Shown here one piece after another: positions 39,840 through 48,332 of a DNA stretch of 64,000 bases. Position numbers and translations under genes: made by a program. Every line of letters begins with the position of its first letter. Position 1 is the stretch's first letter. This DNA comes from Marinobacter sp. F4216 (GTDB lineage: Bacteria; Pseudomonadota; Gammaproteobacteria; Pseudomonadales; Oleiphilaceae). The stretch covers positions 1 through 64,000 of the forward strand of contig NZ_JAIOUO010000003.1 of the NCBI RefSeq assembly GCF_019931195.1, in the 5' to 3' direction. A model generated the notes under the pieces. The model made no database searches. It saw only the letters and a list, made by a program, of their open reading frames with translations, and was not told where the DNA came from.

Positions 39840-40524
39840 CGGAACGATACTCTCTGGCCAGGGATTCCGGCGACTCACCACGCCAATAGCGCCAGCGCAA
39901 CCGCCACATCAGAAAAATAGTACGCCAGGGGCCGTGCTTCTCCCAGCGCCGGCTGTCAGTCACCACAGGGGACTCAACACAAAACGGGCGCGACACCAGG
40001 CACAGGCGCCTGGCCAGTTCGATGTCTTCCATCAAGGGCTGTTCACGGAACCCGTACAGTGCCTCGAACACATCCCGGCGAACAAACATCGCCTGATCGC
40101 CAGTGCAAATACCGGTAAGCCGGGACCGCTGGTTCATAAGCCAGGCAATTATCCGAAACAAAGGTCTCTGGCCGCTCAAGCGCACATCGAATCGACCCCA
40201 GGCATTGCCAGTCTCAGCAAAGGCCTCCAGCCGGGTCATGGCATCGTCCGGCAAACGGGTATCGGCGTGCAGAAACAACAGAACGTTGCCACGGGCCGCG
40301 TCTGCGCCCGCATTCATCTGTACCGCCCGTCCCTTGCCTGACTGCACAACCCGATCGCAAAGAGGCCGCGCCAGTGAGGCCGTGCCGTCGTCACTACCGG
40401 CATCAACCACGATCACTTCGTGGCCGGCACGGCGAACAGAACCAAGAGCGGTTAGCGTTTCAGTGATCGCGGCGGCTTCCCGCCAGACGGGGATAATAAT
40501 GCTGAGAGATAGAGGATCGGACAA
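39823..40524 (-). CDS. TIGR04283 family glycosyltransferase (GT2)
   Basis: The 233-residue GT2-type protein has SIIIPVWREA, VVDAGSDDGT, an HADT metal-binding motif (FLHADTRLP) and a C-terminal basic/aromatic segment. It starts with TTG at 40524, preceded by GGAG. TIGR04283 and TIGR04282 commonly occur as a pair, sometimes with ArsM/ArsS arsenosugar genes; those partners are not seen in this window, so the acceptor is unknown. Confidence 0.82.
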   Translation of the reverse strand: MSDPLSLSIIIPVWREAAAITETLTALGSVRRAGHEVIVVDAGSDDGTASLARPLCDRVVQSGKGRAVQMNAGADAARGNVLLFLHADTRLPDDAMTRLEAFAETGNAWGRFDVRLSGQRPLFRIIAWLMNQRSRLTGICTGDQAMFVRRDVFEALYGFREQPLMEDIELARRLCLVSRPFCVESPVVTDSRRWEKHGPWRTIFLMWRLRWRYWRGESPESLAREYRSDVRTG

Positions 40525-40609
40525 AACTCACTCCGCAAATCCATGGGACGGGGTAACACCTTGAGCCATCAGTCTCAGACCGCTATCATACCGCCGTTCC
40601 TCGCAATAT

Positions 40610-40686
40610 GCCCCCGTAGCTCATCTGGATAGAGCGTCCCCCTCCTAAGGGGAAGGTAACAGGTTCGAGTCCTGTCGGGGGTACCA
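40610..40686 (+). tRNA. tRNA-Arg(CCU)
   Basis: A complete 77-base cloverleaf: acceptor GCCCCCG with CGGGGGT, D arm GCTC/GAGC, anticodon stem TCCCC/GGGGA with loop CTCCTAA (anticodon CCT), T arm ACAGG-TTCGAGT-CCTGT, and an encoded CCA end. It decodes AGG. It lies in the gap between two leftward genes, 12 bases before the end of the DadA-like gene. Confidence 0.95.
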
Positions 40687-40698
40687 CCCCTCCTTCAA

Positions 40699-41970
40699 TT
40701 ACCCAAATCGTTGCGGGCTGAATGCCTCCAGAGGCAAGGCAGTCTTTTCTCCATTAATCAACTGTGCAGTGAGCTGCGCTGATGCGGCAGAGAGCGTCCA
40801 GCCAAACGTACCGTGTCCCGTATTGATAAACACGTTCGGCTCACCGGCAACACCGATGATCGGAGGGCCATCCGGGGTCATTGGGCGAAAACCTGTCCAG
40901 GGCTCGGCGGCTTTCAGGTCGGCAGCGCCGGGGAAGCGCAAATCAATAGATTTACGAAGGGTCTCCAGCCGACGCTCGGGAATCTGTCGATTGTAGCCTG
41001 CCAGTTCAACAAAACCGGTTACTCTCATGCGGTTGCCCAAACGGGTAGCAACAACCTTGTACTGGTCATCGATAACCGTCGAGCGCGGGGCCCGTTCGGG
41101 GTCGGTCAATGGTGCGGTGAGCGAATAGCCTTTGACCGGATAGCTGGGTACGCGTATGCCAAAATGCCCGGCCAGTTCATTGGAAGCGGTCCCCGCACAG
41201 AGGACAAAGGCGTCCGCAGCCAAAGGCTCTGGGGTCGCACCGGCTTTGTCGTTCAGGTTCAGCGCGCACAGCCGGCCCCGCTCTCGAACAACGCCGGTCA
41301 CTTCGGTTCCGTAAAGAAAGCGAACCCCCTCGGCCTCGCAAACTTTCGCAATGCTCTGGGTGAATCGATGGCAATCGCCGGTACCGTCCTCAGTCAAACG
41401 CAGAGCACCTTTCAGCGCTCCACTCCGAGCCATTCCGGGCTCTAATGCATAGGTTTGTTCTGCATCAAGCAGTTGGTAGCCTATGCCCATCTCATCCAGC
41501 AAAGCGGCCTTGGCCTTCAAGGCTGTCAGGCTATCCTCATTGCTCGCCAGTTCGATCAAGCCCGCGCGGTCCCCATCGAACTCGAGTTCCAAAGTATCCT
41601 CCAGGGCCTCAAAACACTCACGACTGTACACCCCAAGCCTGAGCATCGCCTTTTTATTCTCGTCGAACAGGCCGGGGGTCGTAGCATAACGCCAGGTCGC
41701 AAACAGAAACCGCAGTGTTGTCAGAGATGGCGGTTGGCGCATTTTTAGCGGGCCATCCCGCTGCATCAGCCAGGGCAGCGCCTTCTGCATCATGGCCGGT
41801 GAAGCCCAAGGATACACCGCACCATAGCTTCGCTGTCCGGCGTTCGCCCGGCTGGTTTCCAATCCCGCCTGGCCCAGGCGCTCAATGACAGTGACTGTGT
41901 GACCACGCTGGCTCAGAGCTTGGGCCGTCGTGGTCCCCACAACGCCTGCGCCAATGACCGCTATGTGCAT
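40699..41970 (-). CDS. DadA-like FAD-dependent amino acid dehydrogenase/oxidase
   Basis: A 423-residue flavoprotein of the DadA family, with the N-terminal dinucleotide motif VIGAGVVG (5-12) and the C-terminal GFRPMTPDGPPIIG and HGTFGWTLS segments. These enzymes oxidise D-amino acids or secondary amines to imino or oxo acids and pass electrons to the respiratory chain at the membrane. ATG 41970 has GGAG seven bases upstream. It is the last gene of the catabolic cluster at 40699-50354; a RidA gene nearby would hydrolyse its imine products. The natural substrate is unknown. Confidence 0.85.
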   Translation of the reverse strand: MHIAVIGAGVVGTTTAQALSQRGHTVTVIERLGQAGLETSRANAGQRSYGAVYPWASPAMMQKALPWLMQRDGPLKMRQPPSLTTLRFLFATWRYATTPGLFDENKKAMLRLGVYSRECFEALEDTLELEFDGDRAGLIELASNEDSLTALKAKAALLDEMGIGYQLLDAEQTYALEPGMARSGALKGALRLTEDGTGDCHRFTQSIAKVCEAEGVRFLYGTEVTGVVRERGRLCALNLNDKAGATPEPLAADAFVLCAGTASNELAGHFGIRVPSYPVKGYSLTAPLTDPERAPRSTVIDDQYKVVATRLGNRMRVTGFVELAGYNRQIPERRLETLRKSIDLRFPGAADLKAAEPWTGFRPMTPDGPPIIGVAGEPNVFINTGHGTFGWTLSAASAQLTAQLINGEKTALPLEAFSPQRFG

Positions 41971-42071
41971 CGCATTTACTCCCACACTGGTGAATTGGCT
42001 GTCGCTCCGATTCCTCGAACCGAAACCTTAGATCCGATGAAGCACGCCTTCAGAACATCGAAGCATCGTCA

Positions 42072-43013
42072 TCAAGAGTCACCACCCACGCTCTGCCATA
42101 CCTGGATAGCGGCGGCGAGATCTTCCAGTGAAGCGCCGACGGATTTGAACACAGTGATCGCCTCGTCACTACTGCGCCCAGGGCGCTCACCCTTTAGAAG
42201 TTGAGCCAGGTCGGACCGAATATCGGAAAAATCAAAGGCGCCTTCGTCTGCAGCCTGGAGAAGATCCCCTGCCTCACCTTTGGCGCCTGCGTACGTATCG
42301 ACAAAGACTTCGCTCCGGCGAAAACAGGCCGCGTCCGTTTCTCGCATCGTCGGTTTGAACGCTCCAACCAGGTCAAGGTGACTGCCAGCCTTAAGCCAGG
42401 AACCCTTGATCAGCGGTGCCGTTGAGAGTGTGGCGCAACTGATGATGTCCGCCGTGGAGGCAGCGGTTTGAAGATCTGTCACAATCTCGGTGTCGTACCG
42501 GTCTGCGTACTCTTCTGCCAGGGCTTTCGCTTTATCAGGATTACGCCCCCATATACGAACCTGGGTGATCGGCCGAACCGCAGCGTGTGCTTCAATCAGC
42601 ATGGGCCCAAGCTTTCCCGTGCCGACCATCAGCAAGCTGGAGGCATCTTTCCGGGCCAGTTCCCGACTGGCCAGTGCCGAGGCCGCCGCTGTGCGGCGCC
42701 GGGTCAGTTCGCTGCCATCCATACACGCCAACGGTCGGCCATGCTTACCTTCACTCAGGAAATAGACACCCGAAATAGCAGGCAAACCATGGGCAGAATT
42801 CTGCGGGAACACATTCACCATCTTCATGCCGATGTAGCCTCGCTCTTGCCAGGCTGGCATCAGTAACATGGTGGCCTCTCCGTCCTCGCGATGCATGCTG
42901 TGATGATGGCGCGGGGGGGCTTCCACTCCCTCTCGAAAAGCTTGCCCGATGCCATCAATCAGTTCGCGCCAAGATAGCGCTTCGGCAATCTGTTCGGCGT
43001 TAATAAAGCGCAT
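42072..43013 (-). CDS. Ornithine cyclodeaminase / mu-crystallin family protein
   Basis: The 313-residue protein has the family Rossmann core (LLMVGTGKLGP, VRIWGRNPDKAKALAEE) and the substrate-arginine and lysine region around GMKMVNVFPQN. Relatives include ornithine cyclodeaminase, ketimine reductase, and the EutC subfamily of ectoine degradation. The exact reaction is open. ATG 43013 lies one base before the RidA stop codon, so the two are coupled. It belongs to the cluster described for 40699-51456. Confidence 0.82.
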   Translation of the reverse strand: MRFINAEQIAEALSWRELIDGIGQAFREGVEAPPRHHHSMHREDGEATMLLMPAWQERGYIGMKMVNVFPQNSAHGLPAISGVYFLSEGKHGRPLACMDGSELTRRRTAAASALASRELARKDASSLLMVGTGKLGPMLIEAHAAVRPITQVRIWGRNPDKAKALAEEYADRYDTEIVTDLQTAASTADIISCATLSTAPLIKGSWLKAGSHLDLVGAFKPTMRETDAACFRRSEVFVDTYAGAKGEAGDLLQAADEGAFDFSDIRSDLAQLLKGERPGRSSDEAITVFKSVGASLEDLAAAIQVWQSVGGDS

Positions 43014-43014
43014 G

Positions 43015-43371
43015 TTACGCCCCCGGCAATGCGGCAATTACCATGATCTCAACTTTCCATTCGGGCTTGGCCAGTTTGGATTCCACACAGGCGCGTACGG
43101 GCGGAAGACAATCTGCGACCCAGGCATCCCAGGCAAGGTTCATCTCGGCAAACTCGGCCATGTCAGTAACCCAGATAGTGGCCGACAAAAGGTGCTGCTT
43201 ATCCGTACCAGCCTTGGCCAGCAACTGTTCAATGCCCTGCAAGATTTGTTCAGTTTGGCCACGCATATCGGCGCTGGCATCCGAAGCAACCTGGCCAGCC
43301 AGGTAAACGGTATTGCCATGAACAATGGCCTGGCTCATACGATGGTTGCTGTCGATGTAACGATCGGTCAT
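43015..43371 (-). CDS. RidA family enamine/imine deaminase
   Basis: A 118-residue RidA (YjgF) protein with the GQVASDASADM segment, the SATIWVTDMAEF strand-helix motif and the PPVRACVESKLAKPEWKVEI active-site arginine region. RidA proteins hydrolyse reactive enamine/imine intermediates of amino acid oxidation or PLP chemistry. Its place between a deacetylase and an ornithine-cyclodeaminase homologue and near a DadA-like flavoprotein fits that role. Confidence 0.9.
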   Translation of the reverse strand: MTDRYIDSNHRMSQAIVHGNTVYLAGQVASDASADMRGQTEQILQGIEQLLAKAGTDKQHLLSATIWVTDMAEFAEMNLAWDAWVADCLPPVRACVESKLAKPEWKVEIMVIAALPGA

Positions 43372-43418
43372 AAAATACTCTCTGTTGCCTGATAAATAAG
43401 AAGGTAAGGACTATCGAT

Positions 43419-44456
43419 CTAGCCCCATCGGAAGCCCTGCAAGAAGGCGGCTAAATTGTCACTGAGGCTGTCGGTCGGGTATCCACCTTCCTGAACGATC
43501 ACCTTCGGACCTTTCACCTGCGCCAGACGCTGCCCAATGCGGAAAAAGTCTTCGGTTTCCAGGGCCATCCCAGCCAGCGGATCGTCCTTGTGCGCATCGA
43601 GCCCGAGCGCGATGACAGTGGCCTGGGGTTTGAATTCGGCATGAGCAGACAGCAGTCGTGACAGTGCCTGCAGGAACGCAATGCCATCGGCACCCAGCGG
43701 CAGCGGCACATTGCAGTTGTAGCCTTTGCCGTCACCAGCCCCGACCTCTTCCGCTGCTCCCCAGTAAAACGGGTAAAAATCGGCAGGATCGACATGCACA
43801 GAACCGGTCCACACGTCAGCTCTTTCCCAGAAGATATCCTGAGTCCCATTGCCATGGTGCAGGTCGACATCGACGATGGCGACGCGTTCGTAGCCTTCCC
43901 GCAAGACGGTTGCAGCCAGCGCTGAATTATTCAGAAAACAGAACCCCCCACCCCGCTCTGGCCCGGCATGGTGGCCCGGCGGGCGACACAGAGCATAACT
44001 GACCGGTTCGCCGTCAAGCACAGCCTGCGCGGCTGCCTGTGCCGTCGTGGCACTGGCGAGAATGCCTGTGTGGCTGCCTTCGTCCATCGGACAGGCCATG
44101 TCGTGCATGTGCCAGCCGGCCTGGCCAATGATATGCCGAGGATAGAAGGTCGCGTGGCCACAGGGATGCACGTTGGGGGCAACGACCTCGGCGGCGGCTG
44201 GCAAAGCCCGCCAGCGCTCAACAACGCTCTCCAGAAAGTCGAGATAGCGGGCGGTGTGTATGCGCTTGAGTCTGTCCATCAACCGGGGGTCACTGGTCAG
44301 CGGTGGTAACAGGTTCAGACTGGCACCCGAAGCTTCAACGGCTTTTTTCAGAAGATCGGCGCGCAACGGCTGTTCGGGTGAAGGCGCCGGTTGCCCGCGC
44401 AGAAAAAAATGTTTGGGCGCGTGCAGGCCCTGCGCTTCATGATAAAAACATTTCAA
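43419..44456 (-). CDS. HDAC-superfamily deacetylase, acetylpolyamine amidohydrolase type
   Basis: The 345-residue protein has CRPPGHHAG (His162, His163), DVDLHHGNGTQDIFW (zinc ligands Asp198, His200), a later Asp in GLDAHKDDPLAG and the EGGYP loop. The N-terminal loop with PSPEQPLRADLL is longer than in AcuC types and fits acetylpolyamine amidohydrolases, which act on small N-acetylated amines. It begins at TTG 44456. The ABC ATPase gene ends 10 bases upstream, so the two share a transcript. The likely substrate is an N-acetylated amine or amino acid brought in by that transporter; this is inference. Confidence 0.85.
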   Translation of the reverse strand: MKCFYHEAQGLHAPKHFFLRGQPAPSPEQPLRADLLKKAVEASGASLNLLPPLTSDPRLMDRLKRIHTARYLDFLESVVERWRALPAAAEVVAPNVHPCGHATFYPRHIIGQAGWHMHDMACPMDEGSHTGILASATTAQAAAQAVLDGEPVSYALCRPPGHHAGPERGGGFCFLNNSALAATVLREGYERVAIVDVDLHHGNGTQDIFWERADVWTGSVHVDPADFYPFYWGAAEEVGAGDGKGYNCNVPLPLGADGIAFLQALSRLLSAHAEFKPQATVIALGLDAHKDDPLAGMALETEDFFRIGQRLAQVKGPKVIVQEGGYPTDSLSDNLAAFLQGFRWG

Positions 44457-44466
44457 AACTCACCGC

Positions 44467-45252
44467 CTATTTGTTGTTCTCAAGGTGTTTTTGCAGGAAG
44501 TTTCGCGTTCGTTCCTGATCCGGGTTACTGAACAGTTTGTCCGGTGCGCTCTCTTCAACCACGACACCGCCATCCATGAACAGGGCCCAGTCCGAAACAT
44601 CCCGCGCGAAACTCATCTCATGAGTAACGATCAGCATGGTCATATGCTCATCCGCGAGGCTGCGCATGACCTGGTTTACTTCTTCGACGAGCTCGGGGTC
44701 GAGCGCTGAGGTGGCTTCGTCAAACAGCATTACCTTGGGTTTCATCGCCAGCGCCCGCGCGATGGCAACACGCTGTTTCTGGCCACCCGACAACCAGTTC
44801 GGAAACACATCGGCTTTTTCGGCAAGGCCCACCCGTTCCAACTGTTCCATGCCCAGTTCCCGGGCCGCTTTCTTATCCATGCCCTTGAGCTTGCGGGGGG
44901 CCAGGGTGACGTTATCGATGGTCGACATGTGTGGAAACAGATTGAAATGCTGAAACACCATGCCCATGTTCTGGCGGATGTGGTTGATGTGCCGCTCAAA
45001 CGCCATGCCTTTCATGTCAGGGCGGTTAACCTGCACCCCATCGAGCAGGATAACCCCGTCGTCGATCACCTCCAGATTGTTGACCGAGCGCAACAGGGTA
45101 CTTTTGCCTGAGCCCGAAGGGCCAATGATGGAAATAATCTTGCCCCGGTCTACCGTCAGGTTGATGCCTTTTAACACCTCAAGGTTTCCGAAGCGTTTAT
45201 GGACATTACGCACCTCAACCATGGGCGTAGCGGTCTGTTGTTCTGTGCTCAT
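44467..45252 (-). CDS. Polar amino acid ABC transporter ATP-binding protein
   Basis: A 261-residue ATPase with Walker A GPSGSGKST (44-52), the LSGGQKQR signature, Walker B VMLFDEATSALD and the GlnQ/HisP-type extension (NLFPHMS). It starts with ATG after GGAGCTGTAA. With the two permeases and the binding protein upstream it forms a complete four-gene importer for a polar amino acid-like solute. Confidence 0.93.
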   Translation of the reverse strand: MSTEQQTATPMVEVRNVHKRFGNLEVLKGINLTVDRGKIISIIGPSGSGKSTLLRSVNNLEVIDDGVILLDGVQVNRPDMKGMAFERHINHIRQNMGMVFQHFNLFPHMSTIDNVTLAPRKLKGMDKKAARELGMEQLERVGLAEKADVFPNWLSGGQKQRVAIARALAMKPKVMLFDEATSALDPELVEEVNQVMRSLADEHMTMLIVTHEMSFARDVSDWALFMDGGVVVEESAPDKLFSNPDQERTRNFLQKHLENNK

Positions 45253-45290
45253 TTACAGCTCCAGCTTTATTGGCTTCTTGTTAAGTCAAC

Positions 45291-45944
45291 TCAGTGGCGA
45301 TACGAGGTTTGTCGTTCCAGCCATGCCTGCCCCAGTTCCATCACGATATTGATCACGTAATACATGGCAGCGATCACAATAAAAAATTCGAAGGGCCTGA
45401 ACGACACACTGATGGCGTATTGCGATGCGTACACCAGTTCGGCCACACCGATCGCTGACAGCACAGAGGTATCTTTGACCATCAGAATCATGTTGTTACC
45501 CAATTGCGGAATCGAACGGATAAACGCCTGTGGAACGATGATGTAAAGGATGGTTCGCCAGTGCCCGAAGCCCAGGGATCGTGAAGCTTCATACTGACCG
45601 CCCGATACGGACTTGATGGTCGTAATGAAAATATCGGCGTTGTACGCCATGTAGTGAAAGCCCAGCCCCAGGATACCCACCACGACAGCCGGTATCAGAA
45701 TCCACTCGCCTAAACCGAAGTAAAGGAAGTAGAGCTGCAGCAACAGGGGGGTGGTCATGAACAGCCAGATGAAAAAGCGCAACGGCGCGCTCACAACCTT
45801 GTTGGTATAAATGGATATAACAGCGACCACCAGTCCGCCCAGAACGGACATCAGTGCCACGGCAAGGGCCACCAGCGCGGCAACCCCAACACCCTTGAGG
45901 AGCGTGGGGAAGTACGTAATAACTGCCGAAAAATCGAACTCCAT
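45291..45944 (-). CDS. Polar amino acid ABC transporter permease (second)
   Basis: A 217-residue inner-membrane HisMQ-type permease with about five hydrophobic segments and the EAA loop (EASRSLGFGHWRTILYIIVPQAF). GGAGG precedes the ATG. It probably forms a heterodimer with the product of 45956-46618. Confidence 0.9.
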   Translation of the reverse strand: MEFDFSAVITYFPTLLKGVGVAALVALAVALMSVLGGLVVAVISIYTNKVVSAPLRFFIWLFMTTPLLLQLYFLYFGLGEWILIPAVVVGILGLGFHYMAYNADIFITTIKSVSGGQYEASRSLGFGHWRTILYIIVPQAFIRSIPQLGNNMILMVKDTSVLSAIGVAELVYASQYAISVSFRPFEFFIVIAAMYYVINIVMELGQAWLERQTSYRH

Positions 45945-45955
45945 CGCTATGCCTC

Positions 45956-46618
45956 CTACTGGGTGGTGTACCGGGTGGCCCGGCGGTAGGCCAACTCGAT
46001 GATGCCCATCACCGCGTAGATGATGACGATGTACATAAGGGCACTGAGAGTGAAGATTTCCAGCGGCTTGTAAGTGGAGCCGATCAGACGCTGGGCCTGA
46101 TAGGTCAGTTCGACCACTGAGATAATGGAAACCAGAGAGGAGTTCTTGATCAGAACGATGGCCAGGACCCCGACGGAACGGATCATCAGGCTGGCGGCCT
46201 GCGGCAGGACGATGTAGAACATGGTTTGCGCACGGCCAAATCCCAGGGATCGGGCTGCTTCGGTTTGTCCGTTGTCGACGGACTCAATGGATCCCCGAAT
46301 CGCTTCACTCATGTAGGCGCCAATATTGAACGCGCCAACAACGACGCCACAGGTGACGGGGTCCAACCGCAAGCCAATACTCGGACCGCCGTAAAACACC
46401 AGGAGCAACTGCACGAAATACGGTGTCCCCCGTACGATGCTTACGTATCCACGGGCAAACCAGCGAATGGGCGCAAACCGCAAGGTCTGTAAAAACACCA
46501 GCCCGCAGGCAACAAAGAACCCGAAGAAAATCGCGCGGGAAGAAATATCAATCGTAACCCAGGCCGCCCTGATCAACAGGGGGGTAACCTCGACCATTAA
46601 ATCAAAGTCCATGGTCAT
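45956..46618 (-). CDS. Polar amino acid ABC transporter permease (first)
   Basis: A 220-residue HisMQ-type permease with about five hydrophobic segments and the EAA loop (EAARSLGFGRAQTMFYIVLP). ATG 46618 or the second in-frame ATG at 46612, which has AAGGG at a better distance, could be the start. It ends 11 bases before the second permease gene. Confidence 0.9.
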   Translation of the reverse strand: MTMDFDLMVEVTPLLIRAAWVTIDISSRAIFFGFFVACGLVFLQTLRFAPIRWFARGYVSIVRGTPYFVQLLLVFYGGPSIGLRLDPVTCGVVVGAFNIGAYMSEAIRGSIESVDNGQTEAARSLGFGRAQTMFYIVLPQAASLMIRSVGVLAIVLIKNSSLVSIISVVELTYQAQRLIGSTYKPLEIFTLSALMYIVIIYAVMGIIELAYRRATRYTTQ

Positions 46619-46656
46619 CCCTTGTTCTGTTGTTATTCAAATCTTTTATCTGAAGG

Positions 46657-46683
46657 CAACCCGGCCAGGAAAGGGCCGGGTTG
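46657..46683 (-). terminator. Intercistronic hairpin between the binding protein and permease genes
   Basis: CAACCCGGCC (46657-46666) pairs perfectly with GGCCGGGTTG (46674-46683) around a 7-base loop. No U-tract follows on the minus strand. Such hairpins often protect the 3' end of binding-protein mRNA or partly terminate transcription, so the binding protein is made in excess over the membrane parts. Confidence 0.55.
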
Positions 46684-46701
46684 TGACTCACGGTCCAGTC
46701 C

Positions 46702-47505
46702 TTACTCGATGTTGGCACCTTCGCCGATCCACTTATCGACAATCGCCTGATAAGTGCCATCCGCCTTGATTTCTGCCAAAGCCTTATTCAAGGCTTCCAT
46801 CAGTTCTGGCTTGTTCTTCTGAATGGAAATGGCTGCAGGCCAGCGTGGCAGGTCACCCACGTCGACCATCTTGATGGCTGGTGCATTTTTCTGCATTGCC
46901 ACCAGCACCGGAACGTCGTCCGCAATCATTACATCGATGCGGCCCGTGGTAAGGGCATTCATCATATCCGGCAGGCCCTGGAAGGTCTGGTTCGTCCATT
47001 CGCCTTCACCATTTTCAACGGCCCACTGATTACCGGTTTCCCCGAGCGTGGAGCCAACGCGCTTGCCAGAAAAGTCGTCGATGCTGCTGATGTCGTCGGT
47101 GCCCTCCTGCACCCAAACCGAAAGGCCTGAGCTGTAGTAGGAATCCGTGAAGGCCACCGCCTTCTTCCGTTCCTCTGTCACGCTCATGCTGCAGATACAG
47201 GCATCAAACCTTCCACCCGCAAGAGCCGCGATAATTCCATTCCACGGAGAGGACTGTACGTTGACTTCCACGCCCATTTTCTCGGCCAGGGCTTCGGCAA
47301 TATCAACGTCGAAACCGACCAGTTCACCCTGGGTGTTCACGAAGCTGAACGGAGGATAGGCGCCAGAGTTGGCCACCTGAAATACGCTTTCCCGAATCTC
47401 AGGCAGGTCACGCGCCTGAGTGGGCATGGCCACCATCAGGGTTGCGCCGATGGCTACGGCTGCGGTCGCCATAGTTTTGGAGAACTTTTTGATGTGTAAC
47501 TTCAT
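46702..47505 (-). CDS. Polar amino acid ABC transporter substrate-binding protein
   Basis: A 267-residue family 3 periplasmic binding protein. It has a signal peptide cleaved near residue 31-32 (AMPTQA), the YPPFSFVNTQGELVGFDVDIAEAL ligand motif, and the CICSMSVTEERKKAVAFTDSYY hinge. A CIC pair of cysteines is present. ATG 47505 follows AAGGAATAGGG. Ligand specificity cannot be read from sequence; neighbours suggest an amino acid or acylated diamino acid. Confidence 0.9.
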   Translation of the reverse strand: MKLHIKKFSKTMATAAVAIGATLMVAMPTQARDLPEIRESVFQVANSGAYPPFSFVNTQGELVGFDVDIAEALAEKMGVEVNVQSSPWNGIIAALAGGRFDACICSMSVTEERKKAVAFTDSYYSSGLSVWVQEGTDDISSIDDFSGKRVGSTLGETGNQWAVENGEGEWTNQTFQGLPDMMNALTTGRIDVMIADDVPVLVAMQKNAPAIKMVDVGDLPRWPAAISIQKNKPELMEALNKALAEIKADGTYQAIVDKWIGEGANIE

Positions 47506-47672
47506 ATCCCTATTCCTTATTAGACGTTTATCAAAACATGCATAGTTCCATGCACTTAACTACTTCACACTGCTTAATGACCATTTCTGTTGGGCCCGAA
47601 TCGATCGCAGTTATCCATCCGGATTCGTTATTGTTATTTGTGATGGTTTGTAACTTGATCACCTCCCGCCAA

Positions 47673-48332
47673 TCATTCCCCGTGTTGTTCCTCACCACTT
47701 TCAATTGCAAAGATCAGTGCTGCTTCAGTCTTTGCCTGCAAGTCTGCATCGCTGATGTCTGCCAGCTTTTCCCGCACAACCAGACCCCGGTTGGTAACGT
47801 CGATGACAGCCAACTCTGAAATAATTCGGCTGACACAGGCTTTGGCTGTGAGGGGCAAACGGCAGGTTTCCAGTATTTTCGGGCGACCGTGTTTGTCGGT
47901 ATGGGTGGTGAGCACGACGATGCGCTTTGTTTTTTGTGCCAGTTCCATGGCTCCACCGATACCCGGAGAGAACCTGCCCGGAATTTTCCAGTTGGCGAGA
48001 TTGCCGTGTGCATCGACTTCAAAGGCTCCAATCATCGTCAGGTCCACCCGAGCCCGACGAATCATCGCGAAGGACACGGCACTGTCGAACAAACTCGCAC
48101 CCTCGCGTAACGAGACGTAGGCGCCAGACGCGTCAATAAGGAAAGGGTCCATCGACTCCGGTTCGGCCTGCTTCCAGGCACCGAGAATGCCGTTCTCCGA
48201 ATGGATCTGGACATCAAAGTCATCCGGCAGGTAATGCATGACTTTGGTCGGCAACCCTATGCCCAGATTCACAATGCTGCCGGGGGTAATCTCGAGCACC
48301 GCCCTGCGCAAAATGCGCTCAACGTCGGACAT
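47673..48332 (-). CDS. 3-oxoacid CoA-transferase, subunit B
   Basis: A 219-residue beta subunit of a family I CoA-transferase (AtoA/ScoB-like). The catalytic Glu46 is in the SENGILG motif; a GIGLPT loop and a GGAMELAQ-like helix follow. ATG 48332 has GGAG five bases upstream and overlaps the subunit A gene by 14 bases. It would transfer CoA from succinyl-CoA or acetyl-CoA to a 3-oxo acid. The 167-base gap to the binding-protein gene is A/T-rich and may contain a second promoter. Confidence 0.87.
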   Translation of the reverse strand: MSDVERILRRAVLEITPGSIVNLGIGLPTKVMHYLPDDFDVQIHSENGILGAWKQAEPESMDPFLIDASGAYVSLREGASLFDSAVSFAMIRRARVDLTMIGAFEVDAHGNLANWKIPGRFSPGIGGAMELAQKTKRIVVLTTHTDKHGRPKILETCRLPLTAKACVSRIISELAVIDVTNRGLVVREKLADISDADLQAKTEAALIFAIESGEEQHGE

